DNA of 58,932 nucleotides, from the NCBI GenBank assembly GCA_016926155.1, contig JAFGPC010000081.1, forward strand, positions 1 through 58,932, written 5' to 3'. Of this stretch, positions 8,509-15,818 are shown in pieces. The DNA is from Sedimentisphaerales bacterium (GTDB taxonomy: Bacteria; Planctomycetota; Phycisphaerae; Sedimentisphaerales; Anaerohalosphaeraceae). Positions within the stretch are counted from its first letter, which is position 1, and every line of letters begins with the position of its first letter. Position numbers and translations under genes: made by a program. The notes under the pieces are model-generated. The model was not told the origin of the DNA. It searched no databases and worked only from the letters and a program-made list of their open reading frames with translations.

Positions 8509-10143
8509 TTATTTCTCCTTCTCGATGATGCCAATATGGACTTCGTTACTGACAATATCGTTCCACTTGCCCGGCTCGACCTGGTTACGGTGGGGTTTGG
8601 TGTCATTGAACATGACATAATGCTGCTTCTTGAGAAAATTATCCGGCTCGCCCGGCGCCCAGTTGACATAATCGACCGGTTCCCCCGTCATCCACACCCA
8701 CTTGCCCTCTTCGAGCTCATCGGTCAGGCCGATCCAATATTCCACACCCTCGCCAAATTGAACAACAAGCCACTCGTTCTCAGCCTCATTGTTAATTGTC
8801 ACCAGATGCCCGCCGACCTTCTCGGCATAATCCCTTGCCAGATGCCAGGGCAGGGGATAGGGAGTGAGGGCGTATTGATGTCCGTTGGCCGGATTCCGTA
8901 CCCAGGTAATGTCCTGCCGGTCAGCCAAGGCAGTCACTTGCTGCTGTAAAGCCGTGATCTGGCCGGTTTGTTTCTTAATCTGAGAGACCTGAGTATCCAG
9001 TGAATTAACTGATTGCTGTGTGCTGCGGTCGGTTTTTTGTATTGCGGCTATTGATGCAGCCTGGTTCTTGACCGTCTTATCCAGATCAGACGTTGTAGTT
9101 TTAAGACCGGCGATATCGGTCTCGTTGCTATCGATCCGGTTTGTCAAGGAATCGAGCTTGCCCGGCAGGGATGGATCCGAGCCGCCCGAAGACATTATTC
9201 CCAGAATAAAAGCCAGAGCTGCAATCACCAATCCGACAACAATCAAGAGGATCATGGTCTGACGGGTCATTTCGATTTTCACATTCGAAGCAATTGCCGG
9301 CGGAGGCTCGGGTGCCGATTCGGTAGTCTCCGGCGTCATACCCATTGAAAGATTCTGCTCGTCCAGATCGACAGGCTTTTGTAGAGGGATTTCCTCCGGT
9401 TCGTCTGCAGGAGTATAGAGATCGTCGGTTGAATCGCTGATTTGCGGTTTCTGTTGCGACTCCGACTCCTTTTCTATGGCTTCGTACTCTTCTTCGACCT
9501 GTTCATTCTGTGGCTCTATGTATTCTTTGTCCATGACTTCCGGTTCCTCTTCGATCGGTACTTTTTCGATAACATCCGCCGCGGCAATACCGAGTTGCAT
9601 CTGTTCGGGTTCCCGCTCAACCTCCCCGATATCTGAAACTTCGGGTGCTTCTTCTGCCACAATCTCTTCCTGGTCTTCTTGAAACTCCTCTTCCTGCGTC
9701 ACTTCCTGTCCGGCCTGGGCCAGTTCCTGCGGTGTTATCGTTTTCGGGGTATCCTCAGACGGTTCCGAGACAAGGGCTTCAATTTGAATCTTTACACCTG
9801 CATCAACGGACTGCAGTGAATCCCACTGGCCCTGAAGCCGGCCGAAAACGTTTACCGCTGAAGCCGGTCGGATTTCTTCGCCATCCGAGGCGGGCGTTGG
9901 GCCAAGGAAGATACAGAAGCACTTTCCTTCCGGCCAGTAGCCCAGTTCCCCCGGTAATAATACTTCACGGCTGTCAGCTTCCAATTCGCAGGAAACGGGG
10001 ATTTCGAAATAAATCTCACCGCCCCACCGGTCCCCAATGGCCTCAAATGGAAGGGCATCAAAAATAGCCCGAGCGGTGGGCGTATCACCGAATTCGGCCT
10101 CTGCCACGACCTGGCCTGCCGTGATTTGAATCTTCCTGATCAT
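8509..10143 (-). CDS. Cyclophilin-like / transmembrane / C-type lectin chimeric protein
   Basis: This 544-residue protein joins modules rarely seen together. Residues about 1-120 resemble the small bacterial cyclophilin-like fold (TM1367 type), with TARAIFDALPF, WGGEIYFEIP and GELGYWPEG. A very acidic linker (about 125-285) contains many EEP/EE runs. One transmembrane helix follows (TMILLIVVGLVIAALAFILG, about 295-315), then a coiled coil (about 335-405). The C-terminus (about 415-540) is a C-type lectin domain with WIGLTDE, NWAPGEPDN and WNDI. The cyclophilin-like part would be cytoplasmic and the lectin outside. An upstream ATG at 10194 would add 17 residues; I prefer 10143 because the family consensus begins there and an AGGGAT site precedes it. 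First gene of the five-gene operon. Confidence 0.75.
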   Translation of the reverse strand: MIRKIQITAGQVVAEAEFGDTPTARAIFDALPFEAIGDRWGGEIYFEIPVSCELEADSREVLLPGELGYWPEGKCFCIFLGPTPASDGEEIRPASAVNVFGRLQGQWDSLQSVDAGVKIQIEALVSEPSEDTPKTITPQELAQAGQEVTQEEEFQEDQEEIVAEEAPEVSDIGEVEREPEQMQLGIAAADVIEKVPIEEEPEVMDKEYIEPQNEQVEEEYEAIEKESESQQKPQISDSTDDLYTPADEPEEIPLQKPVDLDEQNLSMGMTPETTESAPEPPPAIASNVKIEMTRQTMILLIVVGLVIAALAFILGIMSSGGSDPSLPGKLDSLTNRIDSNETDIAGLKTTTSDLDKTVKNQAASIAAIQKTDRSTQQSVNSLDTQVSQIKKQTGQITALQQQVTALADRQDITWVRNPANGHQYALTPYPLPWHLARDYAEKVGGHLVTINNEAENEWLVVQFGEGVEYWIGLTDELEEGKWVWMTGEPVDYVNWAPGEPDNFLKKQHYVMFNDTKPHRNQVEPGKWNDIVSNEVHIGIIEKEK

Positions 10144-10208
10144 CGTTCTATCCCTACACCTCTCGAAACCCACTCTATCCATTCGTACGGTCACGAGATA
10201 TTTTCAAT

Positions 10209-10237
10209 ATTCTACCGACACCAGGGCCTGCTCGCAA
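10209..10237 (-). promoter_or_regulatory. Candidate promoter of the CLECT-nitroreductase-HEAT-dprA-DUF3795 operon
   Basis: On the minus strand, TTGCGA (10237-10232) and TAGAAT (10214-10209) are separated by exactly 17 bases and lie about 65 bases upstream of the start codon at 10143. Confidence 0.45.
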
Positions 10238-10351
10238 CTATTTCTACCAACCTCGCTGAAATGACCATAACAGCAGACTTGACGAGTCGCAATCAGCAGG
10301 ACATACTACCGGTTAAGCAGAACAGAAAACGGACAGAAAAAGGAGATGACA

Positions 10352-10726
10352 ATGTCATTTGCCACGGTGATCAACTGTATGGACGGGCGGACGCAATTGC
10401 CTGTTATCGAATATCTGAAAGGGCGATTTGGGGTAGAGTATGTGGATTCCATTACCGAACCGGGGCCGATCAGGATCCTGGCCGAGCAGACAAATCAGAG
10501 GCTTCTGGATTCGATCTGCGTCCGGCTGGATATTTCCGTTGATAAGCACAAATCCAGGGCGGTAGCGATCGTCGCCCATCATGACTGCACAGGCAACCCC
10601 CTCCCGAAAAAGGAGCAACTGGAACAGCTCAACAAGGCCATGGGCTATGTCGCCGAGCATTATCCGGAAGTCACCGTCCTCGGCCTGTGGGTGGATGACC
10701 ACTGGCAGGTGAGCGAGATCTCCTGA
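10352..10726 (+). CDS. Small beta-carbonic-anhydrase-like protein
   Basis: A 124-residue soluble protein with the zinc-site signature of beta carbonic anhydrases: Cys-x-Asp-x-Arg (CMDGR, about residues 10-14) and His-x-x-Cys (HHDC, about 75-78). Classical beta-class enzymes have about 200 residues, so this is one of the minimal CA-like proteins, which may lack the helices and activity of the full enzyme. It may hydrate CO2 or just bind zinc. ATG 10352 was chosen because AGGAG ends 6 bases upstream; an ATG six bases earlier overlaps that site. It is divergent from the lectin operon, with the TRAP genes downstream on the same strand. Confidence 0.75.
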   Translation: MSFATVINCMDGRTQLPVIEYLKGRFGVEYVDSITEPGPIRILAEQTNQRLLDSICVRLDISVDKHKSRAVAIVAHHDCTGNPLPKKEQLEQLNKAMGYVAEHYPEVTVLGLWVDDHWQVSEIS

Positions 10727-10744
10727 CTGCTTCGGAATAAACCA

Positions 10745-10772
10745 TTGCGGATGATTCATAAGGTGTTACAAT
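10745..10772 (+). promoter_or_regulatory. Candidate promoter of the TRAP transporter operon
   Basis: TTGCGG (10745-10750) and TACAAT (10767-10772) are separated by 16 bases. They lie about 75 bases upstream of the dctP start and are overlapped by an inverted repeat. Confidence 0.45.
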
Positions 10773-10783
10773 GGTGCACCTTA
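10759..10783. promoter_or_regulatory. Operator-like inverted repeat over the TRAP promoter
   Basis: TAAGGTG (10759-10765) and its exact complement CACCTTA (10777-10783) flank the putative -10 box. The right arm also contains the 8-bp palindrome GGTGCACC (10773-10780). Its position predicts a repressor site (inference). It has no T-run, so it is unlikely to be a terminator for the preceding gene. Confidence 0.5.
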
Positions 10784-10848
10784 AGGAAAAGGCGTCGGAA
10801 CATGTGGTCTTTGCATAAAAAGCAATATCAAAAGTTGGGAGGTAGCTC

Positions 10849-11880
10849 ATGTCTCGAAAAAAGTTGATCATCGCTGTCTGTCTCATGCTCGTTGTCGCAG
10901 GTTTCACCGGATGCCGCAAATCCGCCGATACTTCTGAAGCTGTGACGTTGTCCTACAGCATCTTCTTCCCACCGACCCACGTCCAATGCCAGACGGCACA
11001 GACCTGGGCCGAGGAAATCCAGAAACGTACCGGCGGCAAGGTGCAGATCACGCTCTATCCGGCCGGAACTCTTACCAAGGCCCCACAGTGCTATGAAGGC
11101 GTTGTCAACGGTGTTTCCGATATCGGCATGAGCTGTTTTGCCTATACACGGGGCCGTTTTCCGCTTCTGGAAGGGCTGGATCTGCCTCTGGGTTATCCTA
11201 ATGGCATGACCGCAACCCGCGCTGCCACCGAAATGGTGCGAAAGTACGCCCCCGCCGAGGTCTCCGATGTGAAGGTCCTGTATGTCCATGCCCACGGGCC
11301 CGGAATCCTCGCTTCCCGCAAACCGGTCCGAACCCTGGCTGATATGAATGGATTGAAAGTTAGAGCCACGGGCCTGTCGGCCAAGATCGTGGAAAGCCTG
11401 GGTGGGACACCCGTTGCCATGAGCCAGCCGGAAACGTATGAAGCCTTGCAAAAGGGTGTGGTCGAAGCAACCCTCTGTCCTGTGGAAACGCTCAAGGGAT
11501 GGAAGCAGGGAGAGGTTATTAATACCGTCACCGACACCTCCGTAATTGGGTACACCACATCCATGTTCGTCGTCATGAACAAGGACGCCTGGAACAAACT
11601 CAGCCCAGAGCAGCAGAAGATCATCACTGAAGTCAGTGACGAATGGGTGGACAAGCATGGTCAGGCCTGGGACCAAGCGGATCAGGAAGGTAAGGCCTTT
11701 ATCACCGAACTTAAGCGGGAATGGATCAGCCTGACCCCCGAACAGAAGCAGCAATGGAAAGAGAAAGTGCAGCCTATCCTCGATGAATATGTCCAGAAAA
11801 TGGCTGACCAGAATCTACCGGGCAAGGAACTGCTTACCGATCTTCAGACCATGATTGCAAAAGCGGGCAGCGCCCAATAG
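10849..11880 (+). CDS. dctP: TRAP transporter solute-binding protein DctP, lipoprotein
   Basis: A 343-residue extracytoplasmic solute receptor of a tripartite ATP-independent periplasmic transporter. The N-terminus is a lipoprotein signal with lipobox FTGC (Cys near residue 22), so it is membrane-tethered. The DctP fold is recognisable from the opening YSIFFPPTH...[23 protein letters not shown], the hinge KVRATG at about 168 (its Arg normally binds a carboxylate) and the [15 protein letters not shown] motif. The ligand is probably an organic or sugar acid but cannot be named. GGGAGGT lies 5 bases before the ATG. It is followed by dctQ and dctM. Confidence 0.93.
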   Translation: MSRKKLIIAVCLMLVVAGFTGCRKSADTSEAVTLSYSIFFPPTHVQCQTAQTWAEEIQKRTGGKVQITLYPAGTLTKAPQCYEGVVNGVSDIGMSCFAYTRGRFPLLEGLDLPLGYPNGMTATRAATEMVRKYAPAEVSDVKVLYVHAHGPGILASRKPVRTLADMNGLKVRATGLSAKIVESLGGTPVAMSQPETYEALQKGVVEATLCPVETLKGWKQGEVINTVTDTSVIGYTTSMFVVMNKDAWNKLSPEQQKIITEVSDEWVDKHGQAWDQADQEGKAFITELKREWISLTPEQKQQWKEKVQPILDEYVQKMADQNLPGKELLTDLQTMIAKAGSAQ

Positions 11881-11910
11881 CGGCAGGATCCCTCGACTGG
11901 AAAGCTGGTT

Positions 11911-12411
11911 ATGTTTAAATCGCTTTGGATGGGATATTCAAGCCTGCTGCGGATGATCGTGTTTGCGCTGGTTATACTCTCCGGCGCCTGCGTGATGACG
12001 ATGATGCTTGTTATCTGTGCCGATGTGATTCTGCGCATTGTCAATCTTCCGATCACGGGAGTGTACGATATTGTCAAAATCGCCGGAGCCCTGACGCTGG
12101 CCGCCGCTCTGCCCTATACGACTGCCGTCAAGGGCCATGTTGCGATTGAGTATTTTTTCCACAAGCTCAATCGACACGGCCGAATCATCGTGGATACACT
12201 TGTTCGACTGTTGGGGATTGCCTTATTTGCTTTTCTTTCCTGGAGGTCTTTTGTATACGGAGCCCAGCTTCATGCAAGCGGGCAGGTTTCCCAAACACTG
12301 CAGATGCCGGTATTCTGGGTTCCCTATGTAATCGGCGTATGTTGTGGCGTGGTGGTTCTGGTGATTTTTCATAACCTGGTTTGTCCCAGAAGGGAGATGA
12401 TCAAACTATGA
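11911..12411 (+). CDS. dctQ: TRAP transporter small membrane subunit DctQ
   Basis: A 166-residue protein with four hydrophobic segments (about 10-35, 48-68, 88-108, 130-152), the size and layout of DctQ. Conserved features include CADVILRIVNLPITGVYDI after helix 1 and the GHVAIEYFF stretch. It bridges receptor and large permease in the inner membrane. A GGAAAG site precedes the ATG. Its stop overlaps the dctM start as ATGA, indicating coupled translation. Confidence 0.9.
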   Translation: MFKSLWMGYSSLLRMIVFALVILSGACVMTMMLVICADVILRIVNLPITGVYDIVKIAGALTLAAALPYTTAVKGHVAIEYFFHKLNRHGRIIVDTLVRLLGIALFAFLSWRSFVYGAQLHASGQVSQTLQMPVFWVPYVIGVCCGVVVLVIFHNLVCPRREMIKL

Positions 12412-13709
12412 CACCCCTTCAGGTAGGCATTTTTGGTTGTCTCGCTCTGTTTGTTCTGCTGGCCGCCAGCATGCCGGTTGCGTTCGCCATGGCGATAGTG
12501 GGATTCATCGGTTTTGCCCTGATCGTATCACCCCAGGCTGCGATGAGCATGATCAGCATGGATCTGTATGAAACGTTCTCCTCTTACAGCCTGACCGTGA
12601 TTCCGTTGTTTGTCTTTATGGGGCAGATCGCGTTCCATGCGGGGATCAGTCGACGACTTTTCGATGCCGCCTATCACTGGCTGGGTTCCCTGCCGGGCGG
12701 CCTGGCCATGTCCACAGTGGGCGCCTGCACCGGTTTTGGCGCGATCTGCGGCTCGGGCCCGGCGACCGCGGCAACGATGGCCTCAGTCGCGTTGCCCGAG
12801 ATGAAACGATACAATTACGACATGGAACTGGCCTGCGGCGCTGTCGCCGCAGGAGGGAGCCTGGGTATGCTCATCCCCCCTAGTGTGGTCTTCATCGTAT
12901 ACGCGATTATGACCGAACAATCCGTCGGAAAACTGTTCATCTCCGGGATCGTTCCGGGCATCTTGATCGCCCTGCTGTTCTGCTTGACCATCTACATCAG
13001 TTGCCTGCGTCGGCCCCATCTTGGTCCGGCCGGACCGCATTTTTCGATGCATGAAAAACTGGCCTCCCTTGTTGGTGTGTCTGAAACGCTCATCCTTTTC
13101 GTACTGGTGATCGGCGGGATGTTCATGGGCTTTTTTACGCCTACCGAAGCGGCAGCCGTGGGAGCCGGCGGCAGCATCCTGATCGCTCTGCTCAAGGGGC
13201 GATTGTCCGTCAAGATGCTGATTCAATCTCTTAAAGAGACTGTCCGAACCTCCTGCATGGTCATGATCATCGTCACCGGCGCTGTCATCTTCGGTCACTT
13301 CCTGGCCGTGACCCGGATCCCCTTTGAGCTGGCGTCTCTGTTGGCCGGTCTGCCCATACCGGGCTGGATGGTCATGGGCCTGATCATCCTCTTTTACCTG
13401 TTCGTCGGCTGCTTCATCGACGCACTGGGCCTGATCCTGCTGACTATCCCCATCTTCTATCCGGTTGTAATGGAACTGGGCTATGATCCGATCTGGTTCG
13501 GCGTCATCATTGTCGTTGTCACACAGATGGGCGTCATCTCGCCGCCGGTGGGCGTTTGTGTCTATGTCGTCAGCGGGATCGAGCGGGATGTGCCTCTGCA
13601 GACGATCTTTCGCGGCGCCTTGCCCTTCTTGTTGGCCCTGGTTATCGCCGCCGCCCTGCTGATTGCCTTTCCGCAAATCTGCCTCTTCCTGCCGGATATG
13701 GTAAAATAA
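12408..13709 (+). CDS. dctM: TRAP transporter large permease subunit DctM
   Basis: A 433-residue polytopic protein with about 12 membrane segments, the sodium-coupled permease of the TRAP system. Typical motifs include LFVFMGQIAFHAGIS, GACTGFGAICGSGPATAATMA (helix pair with Na+ site character), GGSLGMLIPPSVVFIVYA, FFTPTEAAAVGA and GCFIDALGLILLTIPIF. ATG 12408 overlaps the dctQ stop and is preceded by GGGAG; the frame is open 27 bases further upstream, but an earlier start would lie deeper in dctQ without a ribosome site. Last gene of the operon; no clear terminator follows. Confidence 0.93.
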   Translation: MTPLQVGIFGCLALFVLLAASMPVAFAMAIVGFIGFALIVSPQAAMSMISMDLYETFSSYSLTVIPLFVFMGQIAFHAGISRRLFDAAYHWLGSLPGGLAMSTVGACTGFGAICGSGPATAATMASVALPEMKRYNYDMELACGAVAAGGSLGMLIPPSVVFIVYAIMTEQSVGKLFISGIVPGILIALLFCLTIYISCLRRPHLGPAGPHFSMHEKLASLVGVSETLILFVLVIGGMFMGFFTPTEAAAVGAGGSILIALLKGRLSVKMLIQSLKETVRTSCMVMIIVTGAVIFGHFLAVTRIPFELASLLAGLPIPGWMVMGLIILFYLFVGCFIDALGLILLTIPIFYPVVMELGYDPIWFGVIIVVVTQMGVISPPVGVCVYVVSGIERDVPLQTIFRGALPFLLALVIAAALLIAFPQICLFLPDMVK

Positions 13710-13883
13710 TAAGATTTTTCAATACCGATAACATACTCTCCCCCAATAGATGAAAGTCGTCATCGTACACAGAAAGATTCACAATCAAGGCGAGTTCATT
13801 TCCTCAATCCTGAATCGATAATGTGGAAAGGAATTTAAATTCCGTAACAGCAGGAATTGAATTTACGTTCATTGACTCTATTT

Positions 13884-15155
13884 CTACTCGGCAAACTCAA
13901 TCGCCCCGGCATCGACACTTTTGCCATGTATACGAGGATGTCCTAAAAAATCGTACTCTCCAATCCCTTCTGTAGATCCGGCATCCACAGCGGGACATCC
14001 TTCTTTCAGTCGTAAATCACAATCCCCATAGTTTATAAAGAAATCTTCATATTGAGTGATTGTGATATTGTGATCCACTATTCCAACAGAAGAACGGGAG
14101 GGAAATTTTTTGGCAAGGTTGTTTCGAATGAGGTTTCCCGTGCTCTTTCGACCATCCTTATGGTCACCGATCAGGATCCAGGGAGGGCCGGGTCTTTTTT
14201 CGTTGAGATCGACCACCGTATTATTAAGAATCCTGCAGTTTTTTGCTCCCCCCAGTGTGATACCGTGCCAGTGATCCACAAGGATAACATTGTTAGTGAT
14301 TACCCAATTCTCATAGAAACCGTCAAAACAACCGATTCCCTGCAATGTCCCCCTGTGTTTTTGATTCGGATCAGTATAGTTGACGATCAGGTTTCCATCC
14401 AAGACCACATCTCTGACAACGCCCGTGCCGACACCTTTATCCCCCACACTCCAGGATTGAATACCGTCATCGTGGTTATCATCCACATTATAACAGTTGC
14501 GGATCACATTTCTGCGAAAGACACAACCGTTTCCCAACGCCCGTATCCCATCTCCGGAAAAGTTCTCAATCACATTTCTTTCGATATGGTTCTGATCGCC
14601 GACCACTGTAATCCCGTGATCTACGTTACGCAGATAATTGTTCTCCAGCCTGTTACGTGTTCCGTTGACCACAATTCCGAAACACGACTTCTTCACCCAA
14701 TCCTCGGCTGTCCAATCTGAGGCGTCCGGAACGGAATACAAGGTACAGTGTTTCACCGTGATGTCAGTGGCGTTTTTATCAATCTCAATCAGTCCATATC
14801 CGGAAGAATCCGAGAATTCAGGACAAACAGTGATTGACTCGATCTTCCATAGGGCCGCATTCCGGATTCGGATTCGATCAACTATCGCTGTCTCTTTCTC
14901 GAAGGCTTTTATTGTCACAAAACCCGGATTTTTCCCACGAATAAAAACCTCTCCATGACAGCCTTCTCTAAGAATGATTGCATCTCCTTCCAGAAACGCT
15001 TTTTCCTTTCCAAGCGCATCTTCCAATGTCCGCCAGGGTAGATTGAACGTTCCGGGATTGGAAGGATCACCATTATCGGGATCGACATAATACAATGTCG
15101 CCCAAAGCAGTTGAGAAAACAGAAAAAAGACAGAAAAACAAATCAAACGCGACAT
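13884..15155 (-). CDS. Secreted right-handed parallel beta-helix protein
   Basis: This 423-residue protein has a signal peptide (about 1-19, cleavage near LLWA) followed by YYVDPDNGDPSNPGTFNLPWRT, the usual opening of exported beta-helix proteins in this phylum. Residues about 80-390 are repeated short beta strands with Asn ladders (for example NHIERNVIENFSGDGIRALGNG), matching the pectate-lyase-like/NosD-type solenoid. Proteins of this kind are often polysaccharide lyases or hydrolases, but no catalytic triad can be assigned by eye. ATG 15155 is preceded by GGAG at 8 bases; an upstream ATG would put 11 residues in front of the signal peptide. Confidence 0.8.
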   Translation of the reverse strand: MSRLICFSVFFLFSQLLWATLYYVDPDNGDPSNPGTFNLPWRTLEDALGKEKAFLEGDAIILREGCHGEVFIRGKNPGFVTIKAFEKETAIVDRIRIRNAALWKIESITVCPEFSDSSGYGLIEIDKNATDITVKHCTLYSVPDASDWTAEDWVKKSCFGIVVNGTRNRLENNYLRNVDHGITVVGDQNHIERNVIENFSGDGIRALGNGCVFRRNVIRNCYNVDDNHDDGIQSWSVGDKGVGTGVVRDVVLDGNLIVNYTDPNQKHRGTLQGIGCFDGFYENWVITNNVILVDHWHGITLGGAKNCRILNNTVVDLNEKRPGPPWILIGDHKDGRKSTGNLIRNNLAKKFPSRSSVGIVDHNITITQYEDFFINYGDCDLRLKEGCPAVDAGSTEGIGEYDFLGHPRIHGKSVDAGAIEFAE

Positions 15156-15219
15156 AGTTATTCTCCAAATCAATAGTTTCAATCCCAATCCCTCTTAAAA
15201 GAAAACTTTCCAATAGGAT

Positions 15220-15248
15220 AGATTATTATCCGACAATATTGATGCCAA
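15220..15248 (-). promoter_or_regulatory. Candidate promoter of the beta-helix gene
   Basis: On the minus strand, TTGGCA (15248-15243) and TAATCT (15225-15220) are 17 bases apart. They lie 64 bases upstream of the start. The -35 box falls inside an inverted repeat. Confidence 0.4.
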
Positions 15249-15269
15249 CCTATATTAATAATGTTGGCA
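15243..15269. promoter_or_regulatory. Operator-like inverted repeat TGCCAAC-N13-GTTGGCA
   Basis: Two perfect 7-bp arms (15243-15249 and 15263-15269) separated by 13 AT-rich bases. One arm contains the putative -35 box of the beta-helix gene, so binding of a dimeric regulator here would be expected to affect transcription. Confidence 0.5.
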
Positions 15270-15406
15270 TGTACGATTTATTTTCCAAGTTATCAAATTA
15301 GTTTAAATACTTCCAGTTCATCCCTTGGTATTCGTCTCCCCTACCACATGTCTTGCTACATGTTCCAAAGAAATCTCTCTGGACTTGACTTACTCCATGA
15401 ACCAGG

Positions 15407-15422
15407 TTTTCAGGCCTGAAAA
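15407..15422. repeat. 16-bp perfect palindrome
   Basis: TTTTCAGGCCTGAAAA is exactly self-complementary and lies mid-way in the intergenic region, followed by T-rich sequence (15427-15440). It could be a protein-binding site or a weak hairpin; the sequence alone does not decide. Confidence 0.45.
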
Positions 15423-15556
15423 GGACATTTTTTATTTTTTCGAGAACAAATACACCGCCAAAACGTCTAATACAATAGAAGGAATCATAACGATTTTAAC
15501 TTCCGCCAGGGATGGCGGGCAGGAAACCAAACAGTTTGTTCATCACCCTCCTCCGG

Positions 15557-15594
15557 AGCCAGATTCTGGATTTCTTCCAGATCTGGCTTTTTTT
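15557..15594 (+). terminator. Plus-strand rho-independent terminator without an obvious gene
   Basis: AGCCAGATTCTGGA pairs with TCCAGATCTGGCT (one bulged base) around a short loop and is followed by seven T residues. It has correct polarity only for plus-strand transcription, yet no plus-strand gene lies between 13709 and this point. That suggests an untranslated RNA or readthrough from dctM. Confidence 0.65.
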
Positions 15595-15732
15595 CTGCAC
15601 TCAATTAGCGGTCTATCCCGGATAGAGATCCGAATCGAGCACGAATGTCACTTCAAGGCGAAAAAAACGCATATAAGGGTGTTAAAATGCGTAATTTACA
15701 GGATTCTTACAGATTTCTTTGTCACTTTCGGT

Positions 15733-15738
15733 TATAAT
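15733..15738 (+). promoter_or_regulatory. Candidate -10 box of the Met-rich exported protein gene
   Basis: TATAAT in the context GGTTATAATGCG, 80 bases upstream of the start at 15819. No good -35 at 16-18 bases; TTACA at 15707-15711 is 21 bases away. Confidence 0.3.
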
Positions 15739-15818
15739 GCGCGTCTTTCTCAGAGGATGCCCAGGCTCGGCTGCCCGGGCAAAATTGGAAAAGCTTGTTT
15801 TTCTTGGGAGGCATAATC

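Larger units (their letters stand above)
15156..15818. other. 663-base intergenic region rich in inverted repeats
   Basis: Contains the promoter/operator of the beta-helix gene, a 16-bp perfect palindrome, a plus-strand hairpin terminator with no obvious gene in front of it, and the upstream region of the next gene. A 163-codon plus-strand frame spans much of it but has no ribosome site or recognisable protein and crosses the terminator, so I do not call it. Confidence 0.55.

Noticed and set aside
10828-11754. 308-codon minus-strand frame opposite dctP
   Set aside because: Shadow of dctP with no recognisable domain and no ribosome site.
12783-13676. 297-codon minus-strand frame opposite dctM
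   Set aside because: Its Asp/Gln/His-rich composition is the antisense shadow of a membrane protein; dctM is unmistakable.
15325-15816. 163-codon plus-strand frame
   Set aside because: It has no ribosome site and no protein-like pattern, and it runs through a strong terminator and the next gene's promoter region.
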